The notes under the pieces were generated by a model. It saw nothing but the letters and a program-made list of their open reading frames with translations, made no database searches and was not told the DNA's origin. From Robiginitalea myxolifaciens (GTDB lineage Bacteria; Bacteroidota; Bacteroidia; Flavobacteriales; Flavobacteriaceae), in NCBI RefSeq assembly GCF_900115205.1, contig NZ_FOYQ01000001.1, positions 1 through 64,000 on the forward strand: a stretch of DNA of 64,000 nt, in the 5' to 3' direction. This document shows, piece after piece, positions 1 through 7,609 of this stretch. The position numbers and the translations under genes were made by a program. Positions within the stretch are counted from its first letter, which is position 1. Every line of letters begins with the position of its first letter.

Positions 1-121
1 GTTACGCACCCGTGCGCCACTCGTCATCAGAAAAGCAAGCTTTTCTATGTTACCGTTCGACTTGCATGTGTTAGGCCTGCCGCTAGCGTTCATCCTGAGC
101 CAGGATCAAACTCTTCATCGT
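1..121 (-). rRNA. rrs: 16S ribosomal RNA, 5' end (partial)
   Basis: Read on the minus strand, this holds the universal 27F-like 16S start (AGAGTTTGATCCTGGCTCAG, complement of 95-114), followed by the usual GAACGCTAGCGGCAGGC and the hairpin region ending in GCGCACGGGTGCGTAAC. The gene runs off the left edge of the window, so only about the first 121 nt are present. I placed the 5' end at 121 by setting the 27F sequence at E. coli position 8. The rest of the rRNA operon lies to the left. Confidence 0.97.
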
Positions 122-388
122 AGATTCTTAAATTTGGTGAGATCATAAAAGATTATTTAAAATCCTCCTACCACCAGCAAAACCCCCGATCAAAAGCCCT
201 CCCAACTCGGTCCAGGTTTTTTTAATATTTCCTTGACGGATGTTGTTTGTACTTACCAAGTTATAGCTCCCCCCGGCTAGGAAGGGATCTACACTTAATG
301 CTGTATGTCATTATGTCAATGAACAAAAACAAACCGCCTCTCTAGACGGCTTCCTTTTTCTCTCGCCCCCAAGGTTCCCCTCAAAAGC
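122..388 (-). other. rRNA operon 5' leader
   Basis: This roughly 267-nt stretch lies between the proposed rRNA promoter and the 16S gene and has no coding potential. It contains a 6-bp hairpin (arms 334-339 and 344-349, loop of 4) and A/T-rich stretches near 215-235. It is most simply the transcribed leader that pairs or is processed during 16S maturation. No tRNA is seen in it. Leader extent is inferred from the promoter position. Confidence 0.6.
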
Positions 389-393
389 GGGTG

Positions 394-401
394 CAAATAT
401 A
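394..401 (-). promoter_or_regulatory. candidate rRNA operon promoter (-7 box)
   Basis: The minus strand reads TATATTTG, a perfect match to the Bacteroidota -7 consensus TAnnTTTG. It is followed by GC and a leader that leads straight into 16S. No good TTG -33 box sits 19-20 bases upstream. The stretch just upstream (402-460) is rich in A and T tracts and could act as an UP-like element, as expected for a strong rRNA promoter. Confidence 0.6.
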
Positions 402-552
402 GGAGGTATTTTTTAAAAAACCACCACTATTTTTTCGAATTTTTTTTGACAAAAATTTACCTGCAGGGTTAACCCGCTAAGAATTAGAATTTTGCCGAAA
501 AAGTCTTCTGAAAAAGGACATGGAAGATACTAAAAAGTAAAGGATTGAGCAA

Positions 553-1239
553 TCAATATCCTCGCTTTTTTTCTTCCTTCCATTTATTAGTAAGCGTAAC
601 GTAGTCAAAATCGAGCACAGATTCCTGACGCTCTAACTGCTCCGCCGCAAACGCGCGCTGTAATATGTCCTCGATCAGGTAATCCTCATGTATGCTCTCC
701 GGGTGAAATTCCTCCTTGATGGAAATATCGAACATCTTAGCCGTGGTCTGGTACCAGAAGGCGCGCCAGCCACTACGCAGCTCTTTGACCAGCTCAAAAG
801 CCGTGATCCCTGTTTGCCTGTAAATGAGCTTGACAAGGATCTGCCCCTCAGTACGTGTTAGCTTTTTGAGCTCTTCCGAAAACTCCTCCTCAATAAAACG
901 CTGGACTATTTTGGTGTAGGCCTTGCGCTTCCGAGGGGATTTAATTTTGCCCAGGCGATCATTCAGGGCCAGCAATCGCTCCGAGGCGAGTTTTGCATAC
1001 GGGTATACCTTGAGTGTTTTACGCCTTAGGATATAATAACTCAGCTTCTCCTTATAGGAATCGAACTTAAGAGGTCCGAACAGGAAGACTTCCTCGAGTT
1101 CAATGGAACTGCGATATACCGAATCCCCCTCCACAATGATCAGCTTTTCCTGTACCGAGTCTAAAGGCTGGTCCTCCAACTGGCCGAGAACCAGCAGCGG
1201 ACAACAGAAAAGAGCGAGCAAACCAATTATTTTCTTCAT
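553..1239 (-). CDS. DUF4294 domain-containing exported protein
   Basis: This 228-residue protein starts with a hydrophobic signal peptide (about residues 1-19, ending VLGQ), so it is probably periplasmic or outer-membrane associated. The central part has the pattern of the Bacteroidota family DUF4294: YYILRRKTLKVYPYAKLASERL at about 68-89, then a charged helical region and a conserved GITAFELVKELRSGWRAFWYQ stretch. Family function is unknown. A TACTTTTG box lies upstream at 1265-1272. It is transcribed towards the rRNA operon and divergent from the M42 peptidase gene. Assignment rests on pattern recognition of the family. Confidence 0.85.
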   Translation of the reverse strand: MKKIIGLLALFCCPLLVLGQLEDQPLDSVQEKLIIVEGDSVYRSSIELEEVFLFGPLKFDSYKEKLSYYILRRKTLKVYPYAKLASERLLALNDRLGKIKSPRKRKAYTKIVQRFIEEEFSEELKKLTRTEGQILVKLIYRQTGITAFELVKELRSGWRAFWYQTTAKMFDISIKEEFHPESIHEDYLIEDILQRAFAAEQLERQESVLDFDYVTLTNKWKEEKKRGY

Positions 1240-1264
1240 AATATCCTTAGGGACAAGGCCCCGT

Positions 1265-1272
1265 CAAAAGTA
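1265..1272 (-). promoter_or_regulatory. candidate -7 box for the DUF4294 gene
   Basis: The minus strand reads TACTTTTG, matching TAnnTTTG, 25 bases upstream of the ATG at 1239. No clear TTG -33 box is present at the usual 19-20-base spacing. Confidence 0.4.
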
Positions 1273-1316
1273 ACGATTCGATGAGGCAAGTAGTATTAAA
1301 TAAGTGTGAATATTGC

Positions 1317-1324
1317 TAAGTTTG
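1317..1324 (+). promoter_or_regulatory. candidate -7 box for the M42 peptidase gene
   Basis: TAAGTTTG matches TAnnTTTG, 16 bases before the ATG at 1341. It would give a leader of only about 10 nt. No convincing -33 box is seen. Confidence 0.4.
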
Positions 1325-1340
1325 TAACAAAGAATCGAAT

Positions 1341-2429
1341 ATGAAAACTGAGCAAATCCTGGATAAAAAAGCCCTGGATTTTTTTGAGCAATACCTCAAC
1401 AACGCCTCTCCTACCGGATACGAATCCGAGGGGCAGAAATTGTGGATGAATTACCTGAAGCCGTATGTAGATGACTTCATCACAGACACCTACGGCTCGG
1501 CCGTGGCGGTGATTAACCCGGAAGCCGAATACAAAGTGGTCATCGAAGGCCATTCAGACGAAATCAGTTGGTATGTAAACTATATTACCGACGAAGGCCT
1601 GATCTACGTGATCCGCAATGGCGGAAGCGACCATCAGATCGCCCCTTCCAAATGGGTAAATATCCATACCAAGAAAGGGATCGTAAAGGGCGTTTTTGGC
1701 TGGCCGGCAATCCATACCCGCGACAAGTCAAAGGAACAGGCGCCCAAACTGGACAATATCTTTATTGATATTGGTGCGAAGAATAAGGAGGAAGTGGAGA
1801 AAATGGGTGTTCATGTGGGTTGCGTGATTACCTACCCGGATAGTTTCCAGGTTTTGAATAAGGACAAATTCGTTTGCCGTGCCATCGACAACCGGGCAGG
1901 AGGCTTTATGATTGCCCAGGTGGGTAGGCTGCTTAAAGAGAATGGCGTCAAGCTGCCCTTTGGCCTTTATATTACAAATTCTGTTCAGGAGGAAATCGGG
2001 CTGCGGGGTGCGGAAATGATCTCGCGCCGAATCAGGCCTAATGCTGCCATCATCACCGATGTTTGCCACGATACAACCACCCCGATGATCGAAAAGAAAA
2101 AAGAAGGGTTGATCGAAATGGGTAAAGGACCGGTTATTTCCTATGCCCCTGCGGTACAGAATAAATTGCGGGAGAAGATTATTGAAACTGCTGAGGAACA
2201 CAAAATACCGTTCCAGCGTCTGGCGGCTTCCCGTTCCACGGGTACCGATACGGATGCCTTTGCGTACAGCGACCAGGGGGTAGCCTCTGCGTTGATTTCC
2301 CTGCCCTTACGTTACATGCACACCACGGTGGAAATGGTTCACAAAGACGATGTGGCCAACGTTATTCAATTGATGTATCAAACCCTTCTCAACATGAAGG
2401 CCGGGGAATCTTACAGTTATTTCGATTAA
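1341..2429 (+). CDS. M42 family metallopeptidase (glutamyl aminopeptidase/endoglucanase-like)
   Basis: This is a 362-residue cytoplasmic metallo-aminopeptidase of family M42, which removes N-terminal residues from peptides as large tetrahedral particles. Expected metal and catalytic residues are visible in order: the GHSDE motif (His71, Asp73), Asp183 in AIDNRAGG, the EEIGLRG motif (Glu217-Glu218), Asp240 in ITDVCHD, and His327 near the C-terminus. The length fits the family (340-370). A Nudix gene follows after 3 bases, so the two are probably co-transcribed. Confidence 0.93.
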   Translation: MKTEQILDKKALDFFEQYLNNASPTGYESEGQKLWMNYLKPYVDDFITDTYGSAVAVINPEAEYKVVIEGHSDEISWYVNYITDEGLIYVIRNGGSDHQIAPSKWVNIHTKKGIVKGVFGWPAIHTRDKSKEQAPKLDNIFIDIGAKNKEEVEKMGVHVGCVITYPDSFQVLNKDKFVCRAIDNRAGGFMIAQVGRLLKENGVKLPFGLYITNSVQEEIGLRGAEMISRRIRPNAAIITDVCHDTTTPMIEKKKEGLIEMGKGPVISYAPAVQNKLREKIIETAEEHKIPFQRLAASRSTGTDTDAFAYSDQGVASALISLPLRYMHTTVEMVHKDDVANVIQLMYQTLLNMKAGESYSYFD

Positions 2430-2432
2430 CGC

Positions 2433-2996
2433 ATGCAAGCGGCCGAGGAGTGGATCCCTATCTGGGAGCCGGACATGACGCCTACTGGCAGGACAGCGCT
2501 GAAAGCTGAGGCGCACCGAAATGGTTGGTGGCATCCCACGGTTCATATTTGGTGCTTTGATGCTGCTCGCAATGTATTGGTGCAGCGCAGGTCGGCCTCC
2601 AAAAAAACCTTTCCCGGGCTTTGGGACGTTTCCGTAGCCGGGCATGTCAGTGCCGGGGAAGAGATTGTAGATGCAGCCCTTCGGGAAATCCAGGAGGAAG
2701 TCGGGTATGAAGCAAAAGCTGGTGACCTGAAACTCCTGGGGATTTTCCCGGAGCGGAACCAGCATCCCGGAGGCATCGAGGATTACGAATTCCACCATTG
2801 TTTCACCCTTGAAATGCCCCTGCCCCATCCGCAGCTCACTCCGGAAACCGGGGAGGTCGATGCGCTGGCCTGGGTGCAACTCCTGACCCTGACCCAGGAA
2901 ACGCTCGGACTCACCGCCCCGGGTAAATACGTACCACACGATCCCGAATACTATGGAGCCGTTTTTCGGGAAATCCGGCAACGGACGGTATTATAG
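2433..2996 (+). CDS. Nudix hydrolase (IPP-isomerase-like subfamily)
   Basis: This 187-residue protein has a complete Nudix box at residues 70-92 (GHVSAGEE...REIQEEVGY, fitting Gx5Ex7REUxEExGU), which binds the divalent metal for pyrophosphate-bond hydrolysis. The flanking sequence (WHPTVHIWCFD before the box, DYEFHHCFTL after it) resembles the YfcD/Idi-like Nudix group often annotated as NUDIX domain-containing protein. The substrate cannot be read from sequence. It starts 3 bases after the M42 peptidase stop, implying one transcript. Confidence 0.9.
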   Translation: MQAAEEWIPIWEPDMTPTGRTALKAEAHRNGWWHPTVHIWCFDAARNVLVQRRSASKKTFPGLWDVSVAGHVSAGEEIVDAALREIQEEVGYEAKAGDLKLLGIFPERNQHPGGIEDYEFHHCFTLEMPLPHPQLTPETGEVDALAWVQLLTLTQETLGLTAPGKYVPHDPEYYGAVFREIRQRTVL

Positions 2997-3062
2997 AGAC
3001 ATATATCCGTACAGATCACGCATCCATTTCCAGAATTTGAATCTATCCTGTAAAGGATTCTT

Positions 3063-3533
3063 ATGCGTACTGTACTGGTTTTAACCGTTTCCCTGCTACT
3101 CTTTTCATGTTCCCCGGATACTGATGACGAAAGAATCGGGATTTCAGGGGATAGTTTCCTGATCTTCGGACATTTCTTCGGAGAGTGCATTGGAGAAGGT
3201 TGCGTGGAGACCTTTAAATTAACGGAGTCGCAGTTGTTGGAAGATACCATCGATGACTATTCCGGGCAACAACTCAATTTTGAGGTGCTAAGCGATGCGC
3301 TTTATCAGCAGGTCAGGGATTTACCGGATTTCTTCCCCCTGGAATTACTCAACGAGAAGGAGGCTGTCATTGGATGTCCCGATTGCGCCGATGGTGGAGG
3401 GCTATTCATTGTCTATTCAAAAAACGGGACGCAACAAAGCTGGCGCATTGACCAGTCCAAGGGGAATGTTCCCGTATACCTCCACGATTTTATCGATCAG
3501 GTGAACGCACGAATTGCGTTGATCAACCAGTAA
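3063..3533 (+). CDS. hypothetical lipoprotein
   Basis: The 156-residue product has a short hydrophobic leader and a lipobox ending LLFSC, with the lipidated Cys at 16, then an acidic stretch (SPDTDDE). Acidic residues just after the Cys resemble the Bacteroidota lipoprotein export signal, so surface exposure is possible. The mature part is small and globular, with four further Cys: two near the N-terminus (ECIGEGC) and a CPDC pair. I do not recognise a named family. It sits 66 bases after the Nudix gene and converges on hisS. Confidence 0.8.
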   Translation: MRTVLVLTVSLLLFSCSPDTDDERIGISGDSFLIFGHFFGECIGEGCVETFKLTESQLLEDTIDDYSGQQLNFEVLSDALYQQVRDLPDFFPLELLNEKEAVIGCPDCADGGGLFIVYSKNGTQQSWRIDQSKGNVPVYLHDFIDQVNARIALINQ

Positions 3534-3543
3534 GTCCTTGTAT

Positions 3544-4926
3544 TTAACGGAGCAACTGGGCTGCGAAGTCTTCCCACTGCGCCATGGAGAAAGTTGCTTG
3601 CTCCCCACTTTTCATTTCCCGAACAGTGAAATTGCCGGCCTTTAATTCCTCGTCACCAATCAAAATTACCCTGGGGACCCCGCGTTTATCGGCATACTTA
3701 AACTGTTTCCCCACTTTGGCGGCATTGGGATAGATGTCGGTGCGGACGCCTTTGGAGCGCAGGTTTAATACGAGCTTAAAGGCAGCCTTTGCTTCGGCTT
3801 CCCCAAAATTGATACAGAACACATCGAGTTGTTGATCTACACTGGGTGGAAATAGGCCTAATTGTTCCATCACCAAATAAATCCGATCCAATCCAAAAGA
3901 AATCCCCACACCGCTCAGGTCTTTTAACCCGAAAATACCGGTAAGGTCGTCGTAGCGCCCGCCACCTCCAATAGAGCCCATTTCCACGCCCTCTGGAGCG
4001 GCCACTTCAAAGATGGCACCCGTATAGTAGTTAAGGCCACGAGCAAGGGTAACATCGGGTACTAATGTGCTGGCGCGCAATCCAAGCGCATCGGTTTGTT
4101 CGAGAATGCTGCGCAAATCGGCCAGACCTTCCTGTCCTACTTCAGAATCGGATAGTAATTCCTCCAGCTTTTCAAAGCGACCCATGGCGTCCATGGTAGT
4201 ATCCAGTAAGGGCTTCACCTTCTCAACGGCATCCGGAGCAAGTCCTTTCCCGAGCATTTCCTTTTCAACTCCGGCTGCACCTATTTTATCGAGCTTATCC
4301 AGAGCTACTGTAAAATCGATCAGCTTGTCGGATGCACCGATTACTTCTGCAATCCCTGCCAGGACCTTACGATGGTTGATCTTGATGGTAACTCCTTTAA
4401 GTCCTAATTGGTCAAATACCCGGTCGTATAGTTGTACGAATTCCAATTCCTGCAGGATTCCTGTGGCCCCTACTACGTCCGCATCGCACTGAAAAAATTC
4501 CCGGAACCTTCCGCGCTGTGGTCGATCGGCCCGCCATACAGGCTGGATCTGATACCGCTTAAATGGGAAGTCCAGTTCGTTCTGATGCATGACTACATAG
4601 CGCGCAAAGGGCACGGTCAGGTCATAGCGCAAAGCTTTCTCGCTAATTTTCGGGGTTAGGCTGTTAGCATCGCCTTTGGCCAATTCATCGGCACCTACTT
4701 TTGATAAAAAATCTCCCGAATTCAGGATCTTAAATATGAGTCGGTCACCTTCGTCCCCGTATTTACCCATAAGGGTGTCGTAATTCTCGAATGAAGGCGT
4801 TTCAATAGGTTGAAATCCAAAGCGCTCAAAGGCCTCCCGAATTACTTCTATAATATAGTAGCGTCGGGCAAGTTCTCCCGGTCCGAAATCGCGGGTGCCT
4901 TTAGGTATGCCAGGTTTCTGAGCCAT
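3544..4926 (-). CDS. hisS: histidine--tRNA ligase
   Basis: This 460-residue class II aminoacyl-tRNA synthetase charges tRNA-His. It begins PKGTRDFGPGE, typical of HisRS, and shows motif 2 at about 131-150 (VWRADRPQRGRFREFFQCDA). The histidine-binding signature LARGLNYYTG and the motif 3 region GVGISFGLDR follow, then an anticodon-binding C-terminal domain. Length is normal for the family. The ATG at 4926 is 20 bases downstream of a TATATTTG box, which supports this start. It lies just downstream of the DUF6495 gene on the same strand. Confidence 0.98.
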   Translation of the reverse strand: MAQKPGIPKGTRDFGPGELARRYYIIEVIREAFERFGFQPIETPSFENYDTLMGKYGDEGDRLIFKILNSGDFLSKVGADELAKGDANSLTPKISEKALRYDLTVPFARYVVMHQNELDFPFKRYQIQPVWRADRPQRGRFREFFQCDADVVGATGILQELEFVQLYDRVFDQLGLKGVTIKINHRKVLAGIAEVIGASDKLIDFTVALDKLDKIGAAGVEKEMLGKGLAPDAVEKVKPLLDTTMDAMGRFEKLEELLSDSEVGQEGLADLRSILEQTDALGLRASTLVPDVTLARGLNYYTGAIFEVAAPEGVEMGSIGGGGRYDDLTGIFGLKDLSGVGISFGLDRIYLVMEQLGLFPPSVDQQLDVFCINFGEAEAKAAFKLVLNLRSKGVRTDIYPNAAKVGKQFKYADKRGVPRVILIGDEELKAGNFTVREMKSGEQATFSMAQWEDFAAQLLR

Positions 4927-4945
4927 AAATTTGAATTGCTTGCGG

Positions 4946-4953
4946 CAAATATA
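4946..4953 (-). promoter_or_regulatory. candidate -7 box for hisS
   Basis: The minus strand reads TATATTTG in the 42-base gap between the DUF6495 gene and hisS. The predicted leader is short, about 15 nt. No TTG at the usual -33 position. Confidence 0.5.
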
Positions 4954-4968
4954 CAGTTTAGCAAGATG

Positions 4969-5448
4969 CTATTCCTCCATAATGGATTCAAACCATTGGT
5001 AGAGCTCCCCCTTGGTGATTACCGCACCTTTTTTTATGAGCTCAAACTTATCGCGTTTCGGATCCCCGGAATAAGCCTTGGAGGCTGTAAGGTATTCGAC
5101 AAAGTCGGATTGCCAGTTTTTGCGAAACCAGGTAAAACCTTCGGCAGTTCTCAGGTCTATCTCAGGGTTCATCACCTTTACGGAAAGTAGTTTCATTTCC
5201 TTTTCCCCACAGTCGAAGAGATGCATTTGCGCATCACTGATATTCTCCAGGTAACGAACACCGCCTAATACCCCTTCCCAGATCAGGTCGCTGAACACAT
5301 CGAGCTCCTGTTCGGCCACCTCGGGTTGGTCTTCCTTAAGCCGGGCCCACTCTTCGGCGGTAATAGACTGCGTAGCCAGGAAGTTGATAAACTCCTGGTG
5401 CAATTCTTCGAATTGTTCTTTGGTAAGGCGGGTGTATTTCATGGTCAA
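4969..5448 (-). CDS. DUF6495 family protein
   Basis: This is a 159-residue soluble, acidic, mostly helical protein (MKYTRLTKEQFEELHQEF... at the N-terminus, QWFESIMEE at the C-terminus). It has no signal peptide or membrane segment. It matches my memory of a conserved flavobacterial protein family (DUF6495) of unknown role. A second in-frame ATG six bases later (5442, MKYTR) may be the true start. It lies upstream of hisS, which has its own promoter box in the gap. Confidence 0.75.
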   Translation of the reverse strand: MTMKYTRLTKEQFEELHQEFINFLATQSITAEEWARLKEDQPEVAEQELDVFSDLIWEGVLGGVRYLENISDAQMHLFDCGEKEMKLLSVKVMNPEIDLRTAEGFTWFRKNWQSDFVEYLTASKAYSGDPKRDKFELIKKGAVITKGELYQWFESIMEE

Positions 5449-5488
5449 TTTGGATTTATACCAGCCCCTTTCGGTTGGCTGTAAATCA

Positions 5489-5517
5489 AAAGTCCACCCC
5501 TTAGCGGAGTGGACTTT
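5489..5517 (-). terminator. intrinsic terminator after rplI
   Basis: A 9-bp perfect stem (arms 5489-5497 and 5509-5517, loop of 11) is followed on the minus strand by a TTTTGATTT stretch. It lies in the gap after rplI and before the DUF6495 gene, so it should end the ribosomal protein transcript. Confidence 0.7.
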
Positions 5518-5568
5518 ATTATATTTGATTAATACCGGGAAATCAATGTCCTGGTACTATGCAGCGTT

Positions 5569-6021
5569 TTATTTCTGCTCGGGTACGACTTCAAAATCGA
5601 ATTCTACCTGAACCTCGCGGTGCAGGCGGATATCTGCAGTATAAGGTCCGGCACGTTTAATAGCGCCACCTTTGATGCTGATAAACTTCTTCTCGATATC
5701 GTGTCCTTCTTTCTCCAAAGCTGCGGAGAGGTCGGCGTTGGTAACTGAACCAAAAAGCTTATCGGCTTCACCTACTTTAGCGCTGATTTTAACTTCCAGG
5801 CTTTTCAGGGCCTCGGCAGTTTTTTCAGCAGCTTCGATAGCTTGCTTTTCCTTATGTGCTTTCTGCTTCAGGTTTTCGGCCAGTACTTTCTTAGCGGAAG
5901 GAGTTGCCAAAACGGCTTTACCCTGAGGGATCAGGAAGTTTCTTCCGTATCCGTTGCGCACTGTTACCAAATCGTCTTTGAACCCTAGGTTCTCAACGTC
6001 TTGTTTCAATATCAATTCCAT
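5569..6021 (-). CDS. rplI: 50S ribosomal protein L9
   Basis: This 150-residue bL9 binds 23S rRNA at the base of the L1 stalk. It starts MELILKQDVENLGFKDDLVTVRNGYGRNFLIPQGKA, the conserved N-terminal rRNA-binding domain with its GYGRNFLIP signature, followed by the long Ala/Lys/Glu-rich connecting helix and the C-terminal domain. It is the third gene of rpsF-rpsR-rplI, 12 bases after rpsR, and is followed by a terminator. Confidence 0.98.
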   Translation of the reverse strand: MELILKQDVENLGFKDDLVTVRNGYGRNFLIPQGKAVLATPSAKKVLAENLKQKAHKEKQAIEAAEKTAEALKSLEVKISAKVGEADKLFGSVTNADLSAALEKEGHDIEKKFISIKGGAIKRAGPYTADIRLHREVQVEFDFEVVPEQK

Positions 6022-6033
6022 GGTTCCTCTCGC

Positions 6034-6330
6034 TTATTTTAATAGGTCTCCTTCGTACGGCATCAGGGCAAGGTGACGGGCACGCTTGATAGCCTGAGCT
6101 ACTTTACGCTGGTATTTCAGCGATGTTCCTGTAAGGCGACGCGGTAAAATTTTACCTTGTTCGTTTACCAGTTTAATAAGGAAATCCGGATCCTTGTAAT
6201 CGATGTACTTAATTCCGGACCGCTTGAAACGGCAGTACTTTTTTTCCTTCGAAGTTTCGATGTTCAACGGGGTGAGATATCTGATCTCTCCGTCTTTCTT
6301 TCCTTTTGCCTGTTGTTGTAATGTGGCCAT
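6034..6330 (-). CDS. rpsR: 30S ribosomal protein S18
   Basis: This 98-residue bS18 is slightly longer than the E. coli form because of an N-terminal extension ([19 protein letters not shown]). The conserved core includes the single-Cys [17 protein letters not shown] and the ending [31 protein letters not shown]. It partners S6 on the platform of the 30S subunit, and rpsF lies 3 bases upstream, as in most bacteria. Confidence 0.98.
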   Translation of the reverse strand: MATLQQQAKGKKDGEIRYLTPLNIETSKEKKYCRFKRSGIKYIDYKDPDFLIKLVNEQGKILPRRLTGTSLKYQRKVAQAIKRARHLALMPYEGDLLK

Positions 6331-6333
6331 GTC

Positions 6334-6672
6334 TTACGCTTTTGCTTTAAGTTTCTTACGACGCTTTTCCGCCCATTCTACGGCATGCTTGTCCAGCTTA
6401 ACCGTTAAGAAGCGCATGATTCGCTCATCGCGCTTGAATTCTTGCTCGTAAGGAGTAATAACTTCACCAGGAGCAGTAAATTCAAAAAGGTGGTAAAAAC
6501 CACTTTTTTTGTGCTGAATGGGATAGGCCAGCTTCTTCAGGCCCCAATCCTCCTTGGAGACCATCTTGGCTCCATTTTTGGTCAGGAAATCTTCGAATTT
6601 CCGTACTGTTTCCTCTATCTGCGTATCAGATAGAACGGGATTCAAAATGAAAACAGTTTCGTAATTGTTCAT
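6334..6672 (-). CDS. rpsF: 30S ribosomal protein S6
   Basis: This 112-residue bS6 begins [16 protein letters not shown] and contains the typical [22 protein letters not shown] strand. It forms the S6-S18 heterodimer on the 30S platform. First gene of the rpsF-rpsR-rplI operon. A strong promoter (TTG, 20 bases, TACTTTTG) lies just upstream and supports the start at 6672. The operon is divergent from an orphan LytTR regulator, with 244 bases between them. Confidence 0.98.
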   Translation of the reverse strand: MNNYETVFILNPVLSDTQIEETVRKFEDFLTKNGAKMVSKEDWGLKKLAYPIQHKKSGFYHLFEFTAPGEVITPYEQEFKRDERIMRFLTVKLDKHAVEWAEKRRKKLKAKA

Positions 6673-6698
6673 AAATTATTTTTCGTTTAAAAGGAGCG

Positions 6699-6729
6699 CA
6701 AAAGTAACAATTCCAAAAAGTATTTACAA
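6699..6729 (-). promoter_or_regulatory. promoter of the rpsF-rpsR-rplI operon
   Basis: The minus strand has TTG (6727-6729), a 20-base spacer, and a perfect TACTTTTG -7 box (6699-6706). This is the two-part Bacteroidota promoter. It would give a leader of about 20 nt before the rpsF ATG. Confidence 0.7.
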
Positions 6730-6854
6730 GAAATCAGAAAAAACTTCGTTATAGCTACATGAATGTCAAATTCAAACTTAACCTATAACCCAAATCGAAT
6801 GACAGTATTTCATGGTCATTAACACAACAATTGCTACCGTGTTTACAACTTATG

Positions 6855-6885
6855 TTGCATTTCACCGGTAATTTTGTGTATTTTG
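6855..6885 (+). promoter_or_regulatory. candidate promoter of the LytTR regulator gene
   Basis: TTG (6855-6857) lies about 21 bases before a near-consensus TATTTTG (6879-6885). The ATG at 6917 follows after 31 bases. The -7 box is one base short of TAnnTTTG, so this is tentative. Confidence 0.35.
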
Positions 6886-6916
6886 ACGATGATTTAACCC
6901 CACAAATCAACCATTT

Positions 6917-7609
6917 ATGAAACTTAGAAGTATTGTGGTTGATGATTCATCAATGCAACGTATGGCGGTTGCGAAATTGGTGAATAATCATCCAAATCTT
7001 GCCCTGGTCGCAGAGTACAGCAATGCGATCGAAGCCAAAAATGGCCTCAAAAACAACGAAATAGATCTGATTTTCCTCGATGTTGAGATGCCCATTATCA
7101 ACGGCTTTGACCTGCTGGAATCTCTGGAAAACAGGCCTCAGGTTATCCTGATTACCGGGAAGCCCGACTACGCACTGAAAGCATTTGACTACGACGTTAC
7201 CGATTACCTGCACAAACCCATTACTATGGCGCGGTTTGATGCTTCGGTAAAACGCGCTGTAACCAAGTACGAACAACTTCACAAAGTTGCTGAGGACGAA
7301 GAGCATATTTTCGTAAAAAGCAACCTGAAGAAACGCAAAGTTATCCTCAACGATATCAAGTGGATCGAAGCCCTTGGAGATTATATCAAATTGGTAACCG
7401 ACGAAGCCAATATTGTGATCCTTTCTACCATGAAGGCCTTTGAAAAGCAATTACCCGAGGATAAATTCCTTCGCATTCACAAATCATACATTGTTAACCT
7501 CGAAAAGATCGAGAAATTCAACAGCAAGAATGTTGAAGTAAGCGGCCGATCTATTCCGCTCAGCCGGAACAAGAAAACTGAGTTGGCCGAAGCCCTTAGC
7601 AATGTCTAA
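6917..7609 (+). CDS. LytTR-family response regulator transcription factor
   Basis: This 230-residue two-domain regulator has an N-terminal receiver domain (about 1-120) with the acidic pair Asp9-Asp10, the phospho-acceptor Asp55 in LIFLDVEMP, and a conserved Lys in YLHKPI. The C-terminal LytTR DNA-binding domain spans about 125-228 (IFVKSNLKKRKV, IKWIEALGDYIKL, FLRIHKSYIVN). Such proteins usually pair with a LytS/YehU-type sensor kinase, but none is nearby, so it is an orphan here. Its stop codon abuts the priA stop codon. Confidence 0.94.
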   Translation: MKLRSIVVDDSSMQRMAVAKLVNNHPNLALVAEYSNAIEAKNGLKNNEIDLIFLDVEMPIINGFDLLESLENRPQVILITGKPDYALKAFDYDVTDYLHKPITMARFDASVKRAVTKYEQLHKVAEDEEHIFVKSNLKKRKVILNDIKWIEALGDYIKLVTDEANIVILSTMKAFEKQLPEDKFLRIHKSYIVNLEKIEKFNSKNVEVSGRSIPLSRNKKTELAEALSNV

